Assembly: GCA_019751945.1 (NCBI GenBank)
Contig: JAIEMT010000016.1
Coordinates: 1 to 64,000 of the forward strand
Direction of reading: 5' to 3'
DNA from: a bacterium
GTDB lineage: Bacteria > Bdellovibrionota > UBA1018
Length of the DNA: 64,000 nt
The notes under the pieces: model-generated
The model's input: only the letters and a program-made list of their open reading frames with translations
Databases searched by the model: none
What the model was told of the DNA's origin: nothing
Position numbers and translations under genes: made by a program
Part shown: piece by piece, positions 9,049 through 17,501 of the stretch
Numbering within the stretch: the first letter of the stretch is position 1
Layout: each line of letters opens with the position of its first letter

Positions 9049-9513
9049 CTATTTCGCTTTTCTCAACAGGGTTTCAAAAAACGCGTCAACCTTCTGGATT
9101 GTAGCCTCGCGGGTTGTCTCCCGTAAAGCGCTTATCGTGAGGACGTGGGACGGGAGCTGATACGTTTTCGCAACGACCATCGCATCTGCGTCGATGCCTA
9201 AAAATGCCTGAGCTTGCTGAGTCAGGGCGTGAAGACGGCGTTCATCGCGAGCCCGATGTTTTCGAAAGAAGTAGTACTCACAACCTTGAATGGCGCTGTC
9301 GTTTTCAAACCCCACTTGCCAGAAGCGGAACTTACCCTTCCAGTTTCCGACGATGGAATCCCAGAGTTCAACGGGTGAAAGTTCAAAGTGTGGGGTCCGA
9401 ATCTTGTCCCAGGGATGGAGAAGGCAGAGGGGAAGACCTTGGTTTTCATTCCAAGTCTTTTCTGCGAGGAGCCGGGTCGCCCATTTCTGATCCGCTTCTG
9501 TGAGGGAGATCAC
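9049..9513 (-). CDS. Conserved-looking small cytosolic protein, unknown function
   Basis: A 154-residue soluble protein without signal peptide or membrane segment. It is rich in aromatic residues (ELWDSIVGNWKGKFRFWQVGFE; 20-residue core around 48-68) and has a basic segment (FFRKHRARDERRLHAL). I do not recognise the family. Its TAG stop is immediately followed by the ATG of the HD phosphohydrolase gene, so the two are surely one operon and may act together. Function is unknown. Confidence 0.65.
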   Translation of the reverse strand: MISLTEADQKWATRLLAEKTWNENQGLPLCLLHPWDKIRTPHFELSPVELWDSIVGNWKGKFRFWQVGFENDSAIQGCEYYFFRKHRARDERRLHALTQQAQAFLGIDADAMVVAKTYQLPSHVLTISALRETTREATIQKVDAFFETLLRKAK

Positions 9514-9618
9514 GAATTCAGTACTAAACCGAAAGGGTTCAAAACTGAAACAAAACCTCGTGAAAGTCCTGAAAACGTGCGGACTGACTCAGGCACGGTC
9601 ATTGCTCAATGCCCGCGC

Positions 9619-10812
9619 ATGAAAAACACACTCATTTCGTTGTTGGTAGTCCTAGGTTTAACCGCGTGCGGTCGGGGCGCGCAAATGATCGATAAGGAGG
9701 TTCTTCAATCCCTGACTCTTGCCCCTGCAGACAATATTCAGTTCCAAGTCCTGGAGCCGAACTCCAGCAATCCGGTGGTCCCGTCTTCCAAGCAGATCTC
9801 AAAAGGCACGGCCGTGGCGAGCGGCAAGCAATACGTCTTTCGCGATGTGATTCGAGTTTCACCGAAAGGTTTGTTCTTAAGTTGGAATGAAAAGTTGGCC
9901 GGCAAGCGCATCACGAATGCTTACTACACGCCCGAGCTTCAGGATGATCAGAACCGTGCTACGGGAGGTGGGGAGAGAAAAAATGCCACCTTCCAGTCCG
10001 AAGGGGGTTACTGGTTTTTCCCCCTTCTGGATCTCTTGGGTGGCGACGCTCAACAGGCCAATCCTGCAGAGATGCATTGGATCTTATTGGAGCTGCACGT
10101 GGAAGATGCGGCCGTGATCACTCTTCGAGTAGGGCTACGGATGGTGGGGGACCTTCCGGCTATTCGGGTTGAGAAACTCTCTCAGGGAAATCGCGCGGCT
10201 CAATTGGCTCCTGAATACTTTCTCACGGAGCTGTCTCGGACCGGGAAGGGGTGGGTAGTCTCTGAGGATCGTTTTAAGAACCCGAGCTTGAGAAAACTGA
10301 GCTTGGAATTCTCTCCTTCTTCGGCCCATTATTCTGTGCGTTCGATTTTCGTCTTCGACCGCTTGAATTCTGCCATGGGCCAATCCTTAGTTTCTCGACA
10401 TGTAAGCCAGACCTTTGCCCTGGAGCCGACTTCTTGGGAGATTGTTCGCTTCAAATATTCGGCGGCAAAGCAGGCTTGGCAGGAAGAGGTTCAATCCCAG
10501 CCTTGGTCGAATGAGGCCCTTCAGGTGGAGTTAGGACCGAACGAACAGATTCGGGTTCGCACGATAGCCAAAATTGCCGGAGGCTTGCTGACCTGTCCCT
10601 TCCGTCTTTCCGGTGGAATGGTTTCTTATCAACATTGGGGTGCAGATATCGGTGGAACCGTCTCCCGAGTGGTTCGGGTGCGGGACGGAGCAGAATCCCG
10701 AATCATCCTCCAGGAGGAAAGCACACCGATCGAAACCCAGGTATCGGGAAAGCCCTTGGGGGATCATCCCATTGATGAAACTGGGCCCTACTGCAATGGG
10801 ATTGCGATTTAG
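9619..10812 (+). CDS. Predicted lipoprotein, unknown function
   Basis: The ATG at 9619 gives a 397-residue protein starting MKNTLISLLVVLGLTACGRG, a typical lipoprotein signal with lipobox LTAC and Cys17. A longer in-frame extension upstream overlaps the divergent 154-residue gene and would hide the signal, so I reject it. The mature part is beta-rich with alternating hydrophobic residues and no recognised catalytic motif. A sequence resembling a sugar/protein-binding sandwich appears around LRKLSLEFSPSSAHYSVRSI. It is probably an envelope protein; its role is unknown. It ends 31 nt before the acetyltransferase gene. Confidence 0.75.
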   Translation: MKNTLISLLVVLGLTACGRGAQMIDKEVLQSLTLAPADNIQFQVLEPNSSNPVVPSSKQISKGTAVASGKQYVFRDVIRVSPKGLFLSWNEKLAGKRITNAYYTPELQDDQNRATGGGERKNATFQSEGGYWFFPLLDLLGGDAQQANPAEMHWILLELHVEDAAVITLRVGLRMVGDLPAIRVEKLSQGNRAAQLAPEYFLTELSRTGKGWVVSEDRFKNPSLRKLSLEFSPSSAHYSVRSIFVFDRLNSAMGQSLVSRHVSQTFALEPTSWEIVRFKYSAAKQAWQEEVQSQPWSNEALQVELGPNEQIRVRTIAKIAGGLLTCPFRLSGGMVSYQHWGADIGGTVSRVVRVRDGAESRIILQEESTPIETQVSGKPLGDHPIDETGPYCNGIAI

Positions 10813-10832
10813 TCCGGAACCGTTTTTTGATA

Positions 10833-10862
10833 GGGTGCCGGCCATGAGCGAAGCCGGCACCC
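10833..10862 (+). promoter_or_regulatory. GC-rich stem-loop that presents the GNAT start codon in its loop
   Basis: The arms GGGTGCCGGC (10833-10842) and GCCGGCACCC (10853-10862) are perfectly complementary over 10 bp, and the 10-nt loop (10843-10852) contains the ATG at 10844. The stem covers the position where a ribosome site would lie. In mRNA this would be a strong structure over the initiation region and could limit or control translation. Confidence 0.5.
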
Positions 10863-11359
10863 CCGAAAAAGCGCCGAGCCTCAGTCCGAGGCCCGCAACC
10901 GAAGACGATATCCCTCAAATACTAGAGTTGGAAGCTCGGGTTCAGTCGGCTGGCTGGAGAGAAGATCACTTTCGGGCCGAGTTTCAGAAGGGGTACAGCC
11001 ACTTCATCGTCCTCACGGACGACGAAACCGATTCCAAGATTGCTGGGTTCATTGTTTTTTGGACTCTCCAAGACGAGGGGCAAATCTTGAATATCGCAGT
11101 GGATATTCCCTTTCGGGGGTTGGGTTTAGGCAAGAAAATGATTCAGCTAGCGGTGAATCAGGCGGCCAAAGCTGGTGGCAATCGCGTCATCTTGGATGTT
11201 CGAAAAAGTAACCTTCCGGCCATCCAACTTTACCAAGGACAGGGCTTCATCATCACTCGGACCCACCGAAACTTCTATTCCAACGGTGAAGATGCCTACC
11301 AAATGGTCCTCGATCTGACTCAAAAAGACCCGTTGGACCCTCGTTCGATCGACTTTTAG
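10844..11359 (+). CDS. GNAT-family N-acetyltransferase, RimI-like
   Basis: From ATG 10844 the protein has 171 residues. The GNAT fold is shown by an N-terminal ATEDDIPQILELEA segment, the strand LNIAVDIPFRGLGLGKKMI with the acetyl-CoA-binding R/Q-x-x-G-x-G/A type loop (RGLGLG), and the C-terminal LYQGQGFIITRTHRNFY, typical of RimI-type ribosomal protein and protein N-terminal acetyltransferases. The substrate cannot be told from sequence. The reading frame stays open upstream, but the start used here is the first that clears the preceding lipoprotein gene. A strong stem-loop encloses this start codon. Confidence 0.8.
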   Translation: MSEAGTPEKAPSLSPRPATEDDIPQILELEARVQSAGWREDHFRAEFQKGYSHFIVLTDDETDSKIAGFIVFWTLQDEGQILNIAVDIPFRGLGLGKKMIQLAVNQAAKAGGNRVILDVRKSNLPAIQLYQGQGFIITRTHRNFYSNGEDAYQMVLDLTQKDPLDPRSIDF

Positions 11360-11478
11360 AGTCCGTTAGCGTCAAAAAATCATCATTTGCAGGTTTTTCA
11401 GGGGTCGGTAGACTGTTGCATGCGGTGCGCAATTCCCTTTACAGCCGCTCCTGCCTTGGTTAAAGGAAGAACTTCAAA

Positions 11479-12144
11479 ATGAAGATGCAGTGCATTAACC
11501 GATTACCCGTCTGGACCATCGTTCTGACTTCCGCCCTCCTCTACATGTCTCCAGAGGCAGGGGTTCAAGCTGGAACCGATGATTTCCGTTTCATCAACCT
11601 CCCGGCAACTCGCACCGAGATCCGCCTTCTCATGTCAGAAGAGGAGATCGTCGAGATTTTCAATGCCCGCCTCGACCTGTTTCCTCGGTCGCAAGCACCA
11701 AAGTTGGCGCGCCACCTGATTGATCTCTGCGAGAAGTACCGCTTTGACCCGGCGCTGATCTTGTCGGTCATCCAAGTCGAGAGTGCATTCCGGATTTCGG
11801 TCGTGTCTTCGGCTGGGGCAGTGGGCTTGATGCAGCTGATGCCGGCCACCGCTGCTTACATCGCTAAGCTCAATGGGATTTCCTATCCGTCGGCTCGCGC
11901 GCTTCGCGATCCGTATACGAATCTGAGCCTGGGCGTTGCTTATCTTTCTTACCTGCGAACCAAGTATCGCGGCATGGACCCTTACTTTCAGTTCGCGGCT
12001 TACAATATGGGCCCGGCTCGCCTCGATGTATTGAGAGCGCGCAAGGAATTTAAACCCCGTGAAACCAAGAAGTATTACGACCTCATTCGACGTGGGGTTC
12101 CTGAAATTCGCTTCTTTAGGGATTCCCTGGTATCCAAGCTCTGA
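11479..12144 (+). CDS. Secreted lytic transglycosylase, SLT family
   Basis: A 221-residue protein with an N-terminal signal peptide (NRLPVWTIVLTSALLYMS) and an SLT-type lysozyme-like domain. The catalytic glutamate is Glu101 in VIQVESAF; the following GAVGLMQLMPATA and AAYNMGPARL are the standard family motifs. The enzyme cleaves peptidoglycan between MurNAc and GlcNAc, forming 1,6-anhydro ends, in the periplasm. A ribosome site (AAAGGAAGA) precedes the ATG. It sits 14 nt upstream of queC, which looks like incidental operon packing. Confidence 0.9.
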   Translation: MKMQCINRLPVWTIVLTSALLYMSPEAGVQAGTDDFRFINLPATRTEIRLLMSEEEIVEIFNARLDLFPRSQAPKLARHLIDLCEKYRFDPALILSVIQVESAFRISVVSSAGAVGLMQLMPATAAYIAKLNGISYPSARALRDPYTNLSLGVAYLSYLRTKYRGMDPYFQFAAYNMGPARLDVLRARKEFKPRETKKYYDLIRRGVPEIRFFRDSLVSKL

Positions 12145-12158
12145 CGGCGGAGCTTCGG

Positions 12159-12842
12159 ATGAAAGATCAGCGTAAAAAATCCATCATATTACTCTCGGGC
12201 GGACTCGATTCTGCCGCGAACCTTGCTCTGGCGGTCGAGCGAGATGAGCCTTTGTTAGCGGTCACGGCCGACTACGGCCAGCGCGCGGCGGTTCCCGAGT
12301 TTCGCGCGGCAGTGGCTTTGAGCGAATACTTTGGGGTGGAACACCAGCGAGTGGCTCTCCCGTGGCTCGGTTCACTCGGTGGGAACTCCTTAACCGATCC
12401 TTCCCAAGACCTTCCGAAAATATCGGCGCGCTCTTTGGACGACTTAGCGGTGACCCAAGCCTCGGCGAAGTCGGTTTGGGTGCCCAATCGCAACGGGGTG
12501 CTTCTGAATATTGGGGCTGCCTTTGCAGAGAAGCTTGGGGCCGAACAGGTGGTCGTTGGATTTAACCGCGAAGAGGCCGTCACTTTTCCGGATAACTCGG
12601 AAGCCTTTCTGAGATTGGCCTCGCACTCTTTTAGTCTTTCAACCCTGTCGGGGGTGCGAGCGCACTCCTACACGTCTCAGATGGATAAGCGGGAAATTGT
12701 TCGAACCCTTCTGTCGCAGAAGTTCGGGGGTAAGGCTTTCCCCTTCGACCTGCTTTGGAGCTGCTACGAGGCGGGTCCAAAGATCTGTGGGGTTTGCGAA
12801 TCCTGCCTGCGTTGGGAACGAGCGAAGCAGGCTAGCCTATGA
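12159..12842 (+). CDS. queC: 7-cyano-7-deazaguanine synthase QueC
   Basis: A 227-residue enzyme with the PP-loop SGGLDSA near the N-terminus and the zinc-binding cysteine cluster CGVCESC preceded by SCYEAG at the C-terminus, both diagnostic for QueC. It uses ATP and ammonia to convert 7-carboxy-7-deazaguanine to preQ0 in queuosine biosynthesis. Its length matches the family (~225-235). The next gene, a DUF366 protein, overlaps the stop codon by 4 nt. No other queuosine gene is in the window and no preQ1 riboswitch is visible upstream. Confidence 0.93.
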   Translation: MKDQRKKSIILLSGGLDSAANLALAVERDEPLLAVTADYGQRAAVPEFRAAVALSEYFGVEHQRVALPWLGSLGGNSLTDPSQDLPKISARSLDDLAVTQASAKSVWVPNRNGVLLNIGAAFAEKLGAEQVVVGFNREEAVTFPDNSEAFLRLASHSFSLSTLSGVRAHSYTSQMDKREIVRTLLSQKFGGKAFPFDLLWSCYEAGPKICGVCESCLRWERAKQASL

Positions 12843-13414
12843 GTTTTTCCACCCTTTTTTCCGACAAGCTCATTCCCTACACCGGTAAGGAGCTGCGTCC
12901 CCATTTTGCGCTTTCCCAGCTGGGTTTGCGGGGGAGCGGGATAGCCGCCTTCCTTGGGCCTTGCCGGGTGGAGACGGCGGAACTCGTCGATTGGGAGGAC
13001 CGCCTTGAAAATGAACGCATCGAAGCTCGGCTCATGGTTCATTTCATTGGGGAGTTCTTTGGGGTGAGTTTACGCGAGGCCGTTCTGGCCCAGCGCCTGC
13101 TCGTAGCGACCGTGGCGGAAAGCCTGAATGAAAAGCTTTCGCCCGGGAAACCTATTCTCCGAACGGGTAACGACCTGCATCTCGGAGACCGAAAACTTTC
13201 CGTATCCATTGTGACTTCGTCGCCGGTATCGCAGCTGCTCCATCTTGGAATCAATATTGACCCCACGGGAGCGCCAGTTTCAGCCGTTGGGTTACAGGAA
13301 TTCTTTCCCGATCAGGCCCACATTACAGAGTGGGTGCGGCAAATCCTTCAGGCCTTTTCCAAAGAAATGGAAGGGGTGGAGTGGGCTTGCACCAAGGTGC
13401 GACCCGTGGTGTAG
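12839..13414 (+). CDS. DUF366-family protein
   Basis: A 191-residue soluble protein that I recognise as DUF366 from its conserved core: ELRPHFALSQLGLRGSGIAA, FLGPCRVETAELVD, and the GNDLHLGDRKLSVSIVTSSP block followed by LLHLGINIDPTGAP. The family has no assigned biochemical function that I know of. The fold is thought to be related to biotin/lipoate ligase-like domains, which I state with low certainty. The 4-nt overlap with queC suggests co-translation and a possible role around deazaguanine metabolism. Confidence 0.75.
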   Translation: MSFSTLFSDKLIPYTGKELRPHFALSQLGLRGSGIAAFLGPCRVETAELVDWEDRLENERIEARLMVHFIGEFFGVSLREAVLAQRLLVATVAESLNEKLSPGKPILRTGNDLHLGDRKLSVSIVTSSPVSQLLHLGINIDPTGAPVSAVGLQEFFPDQAHITEWVRQILQAFSKEMEGVEWACTKVRPVV

Positions 13415-13422
13415 TCGGGTGC

Positions 13423-14616
13423 ATGTCCGCATCCATGGCAACCCAAGTTCCAGATTATATTCGCTCGCTTGTCCCTTATGTCCCCGGAAAACCCATCGAA
13501 GAAACTCAGCGGGAATTCAAGATTCGCAAGGTCATTAAACTGGCCTCGAATGAGAATCCGCTGGGCCCGAGCCCGAAGGCTCTGCAGGTCATTCGAAAAG
13601 GGTTAGGGGATTTGCATCGCTATCCCGATGCGGCGTCTTTCAAGTTGAAGGCCGCGCTTTCCACTCATCTCGGAGTTTCTCCGGAACTTTTCATGATTGG
13701 CAATGGCTCGAACGAGATTATCGATGCCATCATCCGCACTTTTTCAGTGCCGGGCGAGGCAATGGTGACTTCGAAGGCCGCATTCATCGCTTACAAAATT
13801 AGCGCTCAAGCTCACGGTATTCAGACTTTAGAAACCCCTCTCACTGCCGACCTGCGATTTGATCTCAACGCGATGGCAGAGCTGGTTGAAAAGAATGCGA
13901 ACGTTCGGACCGTTTTCATTGCGAACCCGAATAATCCGACCGGCACCTACGTGAAGGATTTGGAACTTCGAACGTTCTTGCAGCGCATGTCGCAAGTCCG
14001 GGGTGGCAATGTTCTGGTAGTGCTCGACTACGCTTATTGGGAATATGTCACCGCTGGGGATTTACCGGATCCCGTTTCGCTCTTTAAAGAATTTCAAAAC
14101 GTCGTCGTGCTTCGCACTTTTTCGAAGGTCTATGGTTTAGCCGGACTTCGCGTGGGCTACGCTATTGGATCTGCTGAATTGATTAGTTTGATGGAACGCG
14201 TTCGCAATCCGTTTAACGTCAATTCGCTCGGGCAAGCGGCGGCGTTGGCAGCCTTAAAAGACACTGATTTTGTGAGGCAAGCCCGCAAGGTCAATAAAGA
14301 GGGAATGAAGTTTTGGGAAAACACATTTGAAGAGCTCATGATTCCGTATTGGAAGAGTCAGGGGAATTTCATTTTGGTGGATGTGAGCTCTCCGTCAGGT
14401 GGTAAGACGGGTTTAGAAATTTATCAGGAGTGTTTGAAGAAGGGTGTGATCTTTCGTCCGGTGGCTAACTACGGATTGAGTCATGCGCTTCGAATTAGCA
14501 TTGGGACGGCGGCTGAAAATCGCTTGGCCGCGAAGGTGCTGAGTGCGGAGTTGGGCCGAGCTCCCTCTGCAGTTTTGAAGTCGGGGAAAGCTGCCAAATC
14601 GAAACGAAAGACATAA
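13423..14616 (+). CDS. hisC: Histidinol-phosphate aminotransferase
   Basis: A 397-residue fold-type I PLP aminotransferase of the HisC group. SNENPLGPSPKAL is the HisC N-terminal signature, FIANPNNPTGT binds PLP, the PLP lysine is Lys235 in RTFSKVYGLAGLRVGY, and the C-terminus contains LRISIG. It converts imidazole-acetol phosphate plus glutamate to histidinol phosphate; members also act on aromatic amino acids. I chose ATG 13423; ATG 13435 is a possible alternative. The reading frame is open further upstream, but that part overlaps the DUF366 gene. A basic tail (GKAAKSKRKT) extends beyond the usual end. No other his gene is nearby. Confidence 0.88.
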   Translation: MSASMATQVPDYIRSLVPYVPGKPIEETQREFKIRKVIKLASNENPLGPSPKALQVIRKGLGDLHRYPDAASFKLKAALSTHLGVSPELFMIGNGSNEIIDAIIRTFSVPGEAMVTSKAAFIAYKISAQAHGIQTLETPLTADLRFDLNAMAELVEKNANVRTVFIANPNNPTGTYVKDLELRTFLQRMSQVRGGNVLVVLDYAYWEYVTAGDLPDPVSLFKEFQNVVVLRTFSKVYGLAGLRVGYAIGSAELISLMERVRNPFNVNSLGQAAALAALKDTDFVRQARKVNKEGMKFWENTFEELMIPYWKSQGNFILVDVSSPSGGKTGLEIYQECLKKGVIFRPVANYGLSHALRISIGTAAENRLAAKVLSAELGRAPSAVLKSGKAAKSKRKT

Positions 14617-15320
14617 TGGGAATTCCCAAGCAAGGCGTAGTCATTGCTATCGACGGCCCGGCGGGTACGGGTAAGAGTTCGGTGACACGGCACCTGGCGG
14701 ACGAGCTAGGTTTTATTCACATCGATACCGGCGCTTTGTATCGAGCAGTAGCTTATTTGGTTTTACAGAAAAAAGGTTCGGACGAACTTGCAATCCGAAT
14801 TGCTCGTGACACACACCTCGAGTTTCATCGAGTTCCAGAAAAGAATCCCGCCAATCGAATTTTGGCCAATAGCCAGGACATCACCGATTTTATTCGCACT
14901 CCCGAAGTGAGCATGTTGGCCAGTCGAGTTTCAGCGATTCCAGAAGTCCGCGCGGCGCTTTTGGGATTGCAGCGTCGAATGGGTTGCAGCGGCAACACGA
15001 TTTTGGAAGGTCGAGATATTGGCACGGTGATTTTTCCAGATGCCGACGTAAAATTTTTTCTCACGGCCTGTGTGGAAGAGCGGGCGAAGCGGCGCCTCGC
15101 AGAGCTCGAGGCGGCTGGTGCAGATGCTCCGTCTTTTGAAGAAGTGAAGAACCAAATCATCGAACGAGATCAGGGCGATTCCACTCGTGCTGTTGCGCCG
15201 CTCAAAAAGGCGAAAGAAGCGATCGAAGTGGACACCAGTAAGATGACCCTCGATGAAGTCGTCGAGCATATGAAGAAGCAGGTGCTTAAGAAAATGCCGG
15301 CGTTGAAAGGGAAGCGCTAG
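14616..15320 (+). CDS. cmk: Cytidylate kinase
   Basis: A 234-residue CMP/dCMP kinase. The P-loop IDGPAGTGKSSV, DTGALYRAVAYLVL, and GRDIGTVIFPDADVKFFL are characteristic. It phosphorylates CMP and dCMP with ATP. The start codon overlaps the hisC stop (TAATG), giving translational coupling. Length agrees with the family (~225). The C-terminal KKQVLKKMPALKGKR is a short basic extension. Confidence 0.92.
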   Translation: MGIPKQGVVIAIDGPAGTGKSSVTRHLADELGFIHIDTGALYRAVAYLVLQKKGSDELAIRIARDTHLEFHRVPEKNPANRILANSQDITDFIRTPEVSMLASRVSAIPEVRAALLGLQRRMGCSGNTILEGRDIGTVIFPDADVKFFLTACVEERAKRRLAELEAAGADAPSFEEVKNQIIERDQGDSTRAVAPLKKAKEAIEVDTSKMTLDEVVEHMKKQVLKKMPALKGKR

Positions 15321-15325
15321 CTTCT

Positions 15326-16447
15326 ATGGCTGAGATTGTAAAGAAACCTTCTGAAGCCGCGTTTAATATTTTAGTCATTCGACCCGATCGCATCGGCGAT
15401 GTGCTTTTGTCGACTCCTGTGTTTGCAGCACTACGAAATCATTTTCCGCGCGCGAAGCTGAGTGTGATGGTTCGGGAACTGGTGGCACCAGTTATTCGAG
15501 GGCTTCCCGGAGTGGATGAAGTGCTGACCTATGATCCCACAGGTCGACATGCAGGTTTTCGAGGATTCTTCACGCTGGTTCGGGAAATTCGGGAAAGAAA
15601 AATTCGGATAGCGGTGGTTCTCCAAACTCAGGTGAAGATTGCAGCAGCACTCTTGTTTGCAGGGGTTCGATTTCGTGTAGGTCCATTGAGCAAAATTCAC
15701 TCCTACTTTATTTTTAATCGAGGCATGCGCCAGAGCCGGTCGAATGTAGAAATGCACGAAACCGATTACAATCTGCAGCTCCTTCGGCGTTTGGGAATCC
15801 GCGTGGGTTCGCGGCAGTATCCGGTGCGCGCTCACGTGAGCGTGGAAGAAAAGAAATCTGCGGCTGATTGGTTAGACGCTCGGGGTTGGTCAGCGAGATC
15901 GGGCAAGAAGCTCATCGTGGTCCATCCTGGTATGGGTGGCTCTGCTTTGAATTGGCCTGAGGACTATTACCTGGATTTGATTCATCAGCTGATTCGCGAA
16001 GACTACCAAGTTCTGATTTCTGGGGGGCCCGGCGAACAAGGGTTGATGGATCGCATTCGGGATAGCCTGGGCGACTTGGCTGCCAAAGTGATTTTTTTCG
16101 GTGGGAAAGATGCGGGCACCATTGAAAAGTTGGGCGGGATTTTGTCTTACGCCAGTTTGATGGTAGCTCCCAGCACCGGTCCGCTTCATCTGGCAGTAGC
16201 GTTGGCAAAGCCTGTGGTTACATTTTATCCACCGATTCGAGTGCAGAGTGCGATTCGGTGGGGCCCCTACTTAGCTGATGAAAGTCGAGCCAGTGTTTTG
16301 GTTCCTGAGGTATATTGTGGGCAAGACTTTGAGTGCCGGGGTAGTTTGTGTAACTACTATCCTTGTATGCGAGGGTTGATTGTCGGCCAAGCTTTAGAAG
16401 AGGCAAAGCGTCAGCTCGCTCGTCCGACGGAGACAAACAATGGCTAA
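15326..16447 (+). CDS. Glycosyltransferase family 9, ADP-heptose:LPS heptosyltransferase-like
   Basis: A 373-residue GT9 protein. The N-terminus ILVIRPDRIGDVLLSTPVF is the hallmark of heptosyltransferases, and VHPGMGGSALNWP and VAPSTGPLHLAVALAKP are the nucleotide-sugar-binding segments. It would transfer heptose to the LPS core at the cytosolic face of the inner membrane. The following gene, a heptose-7-phosphate kinase that overlaps it by 8 nt, strengthens the heptose assignment. Which acceptor (WaaC, WaaF or WaaQ type) it uses cannot be decided. Confidence 0.85.
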   Translation: MAEIVKKPSEAAFNILVIRPDRIGDVLLSTPVFAALRNHFPRAKLSVMVRELVAPVIRGLPGVDEVLTYDPTGRHAGFRGFFTLVREIRERKIRIAVVLQTQVKIAAALLFAGVRFRVGPLSKIHSYFIFNRGMRQSRSNVEMHETDYNLQLLRRLGIRVGSRQYPVRAHVSVEEKKSAADWLDARGWSARSGKKLIVVHPGMGGSALNWPEDYYLDLIHQLIREDYQVLISGGPGEQGLMDRIRDSLGDLAAKVIFFGGKDAGTIEKLGGILSYASLMVAPSTGPLHLAVALAKPVVTFYPPIRVQSAIRWGPYLADESRASVLVPEVYCGQDFECRGSLCNYYPCMRGLIVGQALEEAKRQLARPTETNNG

Positions 16448-17486
16448 GAAAACTCAATCTGCGCGCATGGCACCTTCCATTTGGAATCGAACGCGTTTGA
16501 AATCCATCTTGAGTAAGATGCAAGGGCGCCGAGTTTTAGTGGTGGGCGATGTGGGTGTCGATCGCTACACGATCGGTGCGGTTGAGAGAATTTCTCCCGA
16601 GGCTCCAGTTCCGATTGTGACGGTCACCGAAGAAAAGCTGAAACTCGGTTTAGCAGCAAACGTCGCAGACAATATTCAGGCGCTAGGTGCAACGGCGCTT
16701 CTCACCGGCGTCATTGGGCAAGATCGATCTGCACAAGATTTTCGTGCGCTTTTAGAAGACGCGGGAATTGCGGCTTCTCATCTCGTGATGGATCGCACCC
16801 GTCGTACTGTTCTCAAAGAGCGGGTGGTGAGTGATCGTCAGCAGCTCTTACGTGTGGATTACGAAAATACGCATCTCATGGATCCTTCGGTGGAGAAGCT
16901 GCTTTTGAAAAAAGTGAGCGGCTTGCTCAGTCAGTGCGACGCTGTGATATTGCAAGACTACGCGAAGGGGATGTCGAGTCGGCCCTTTTTTCAATCCGTT
17001 ATGAAGGCCGCCAAGGGCGCCCGCAAATTTGTGACTGTGGATCCCAATTCTAAGACTTCGGTGAAATTTTATTCGGGAGCTTTCTTGCTTACTCCGAACG
17101 TTCGCGAAGCAGAGAATCTATCCGGCGTGAAAATTCGGGACGATGCCAGCCTTTTGGAAGCGGGGCAGAAAATTATTAAGCTGGCTAAGCTTTCCAATCT
17201 GGTGATCACACGCGGAAAAGAAGGGATGGCCCTTTTCAAGCAGGGTTCGAAATCTATTTCTCACATCCCAACCTATGCGCGGGAAGTTTATGATGTTTCC
17301 GGTGCTGGTGACACGGTCATTTCTGTAATGACGCTCGCCCTGGCTTCAGGGGCGACTCTTGAAGAATCCGCTGTGCTGGGGAATCTGGCTGCGGGAGTCG
17401 AAGTCGGAAAGCGCGGAACGGCCACCGTTTCTCGCGACGAAATCCTATTGGCCATGGACTTTGTAGATTTCAGCCTGATGAGGTAA
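16440..17486 (+). CDS. rfaE1: D-glycero-beta-D-manno-heptose-7-phosphate kinase (HldE N-domain/RfaE1)
   Basis: A 348-residue PfkB-family sugar kinase. VVGDVGVDRYTIGAVERISP is specific for the RfaE/HldE kinase domain, and VSGAGDTVISVMTLALASG is the PfkB anion-hole signature with the catalytic Asp. It phosphorylates heptose-7-phosphate at C1 on the way to ADP-heptose. The adenylyltransferase domain found in E. coli HldE is absent, so the organism must encode it separately. The gene overlaps the heptosyltransferase by 8 nt. Confidence 0.88.
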   Translation: MAKKTQSARMAPSIWNRTRLKSILSKMQGRRVLVVGDVGVDRYTIGAVERISPEAPVPIVTVTEEKLKLGLAANVADNIQALGATALLTGVIGQDRSAQDFRALLEDAGIAASHLVMDRTRRTVLKERVVSDRQQLLRVDYENTHLMDPSVEKLLLKKVSGLLSQCDAVILQDYAKGMSSRPFFQSVMKAAKGARKFVTVDPNSKTSVKFYSGAFLLTPNVREAENLSGVKIRDDASLLEAGQKIIKLAKLSNLVITRGKEGMALFKQGSKSISHIPTYAREVYDVSGAGDTVISVMTLALASGATLEESAVLGNLAAGVEVGKRGTATVSRDEILLAMDFVDFSLMR

Positions 17487-17501
17487 GGTGCCCCTTGGGG
17501 G

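Noticed and set aside
12145-12158. preQ1 riboswitch before queC
   Set aside because: Only 14 nt separate queC from the transglycosylase gene, too short for any known class.
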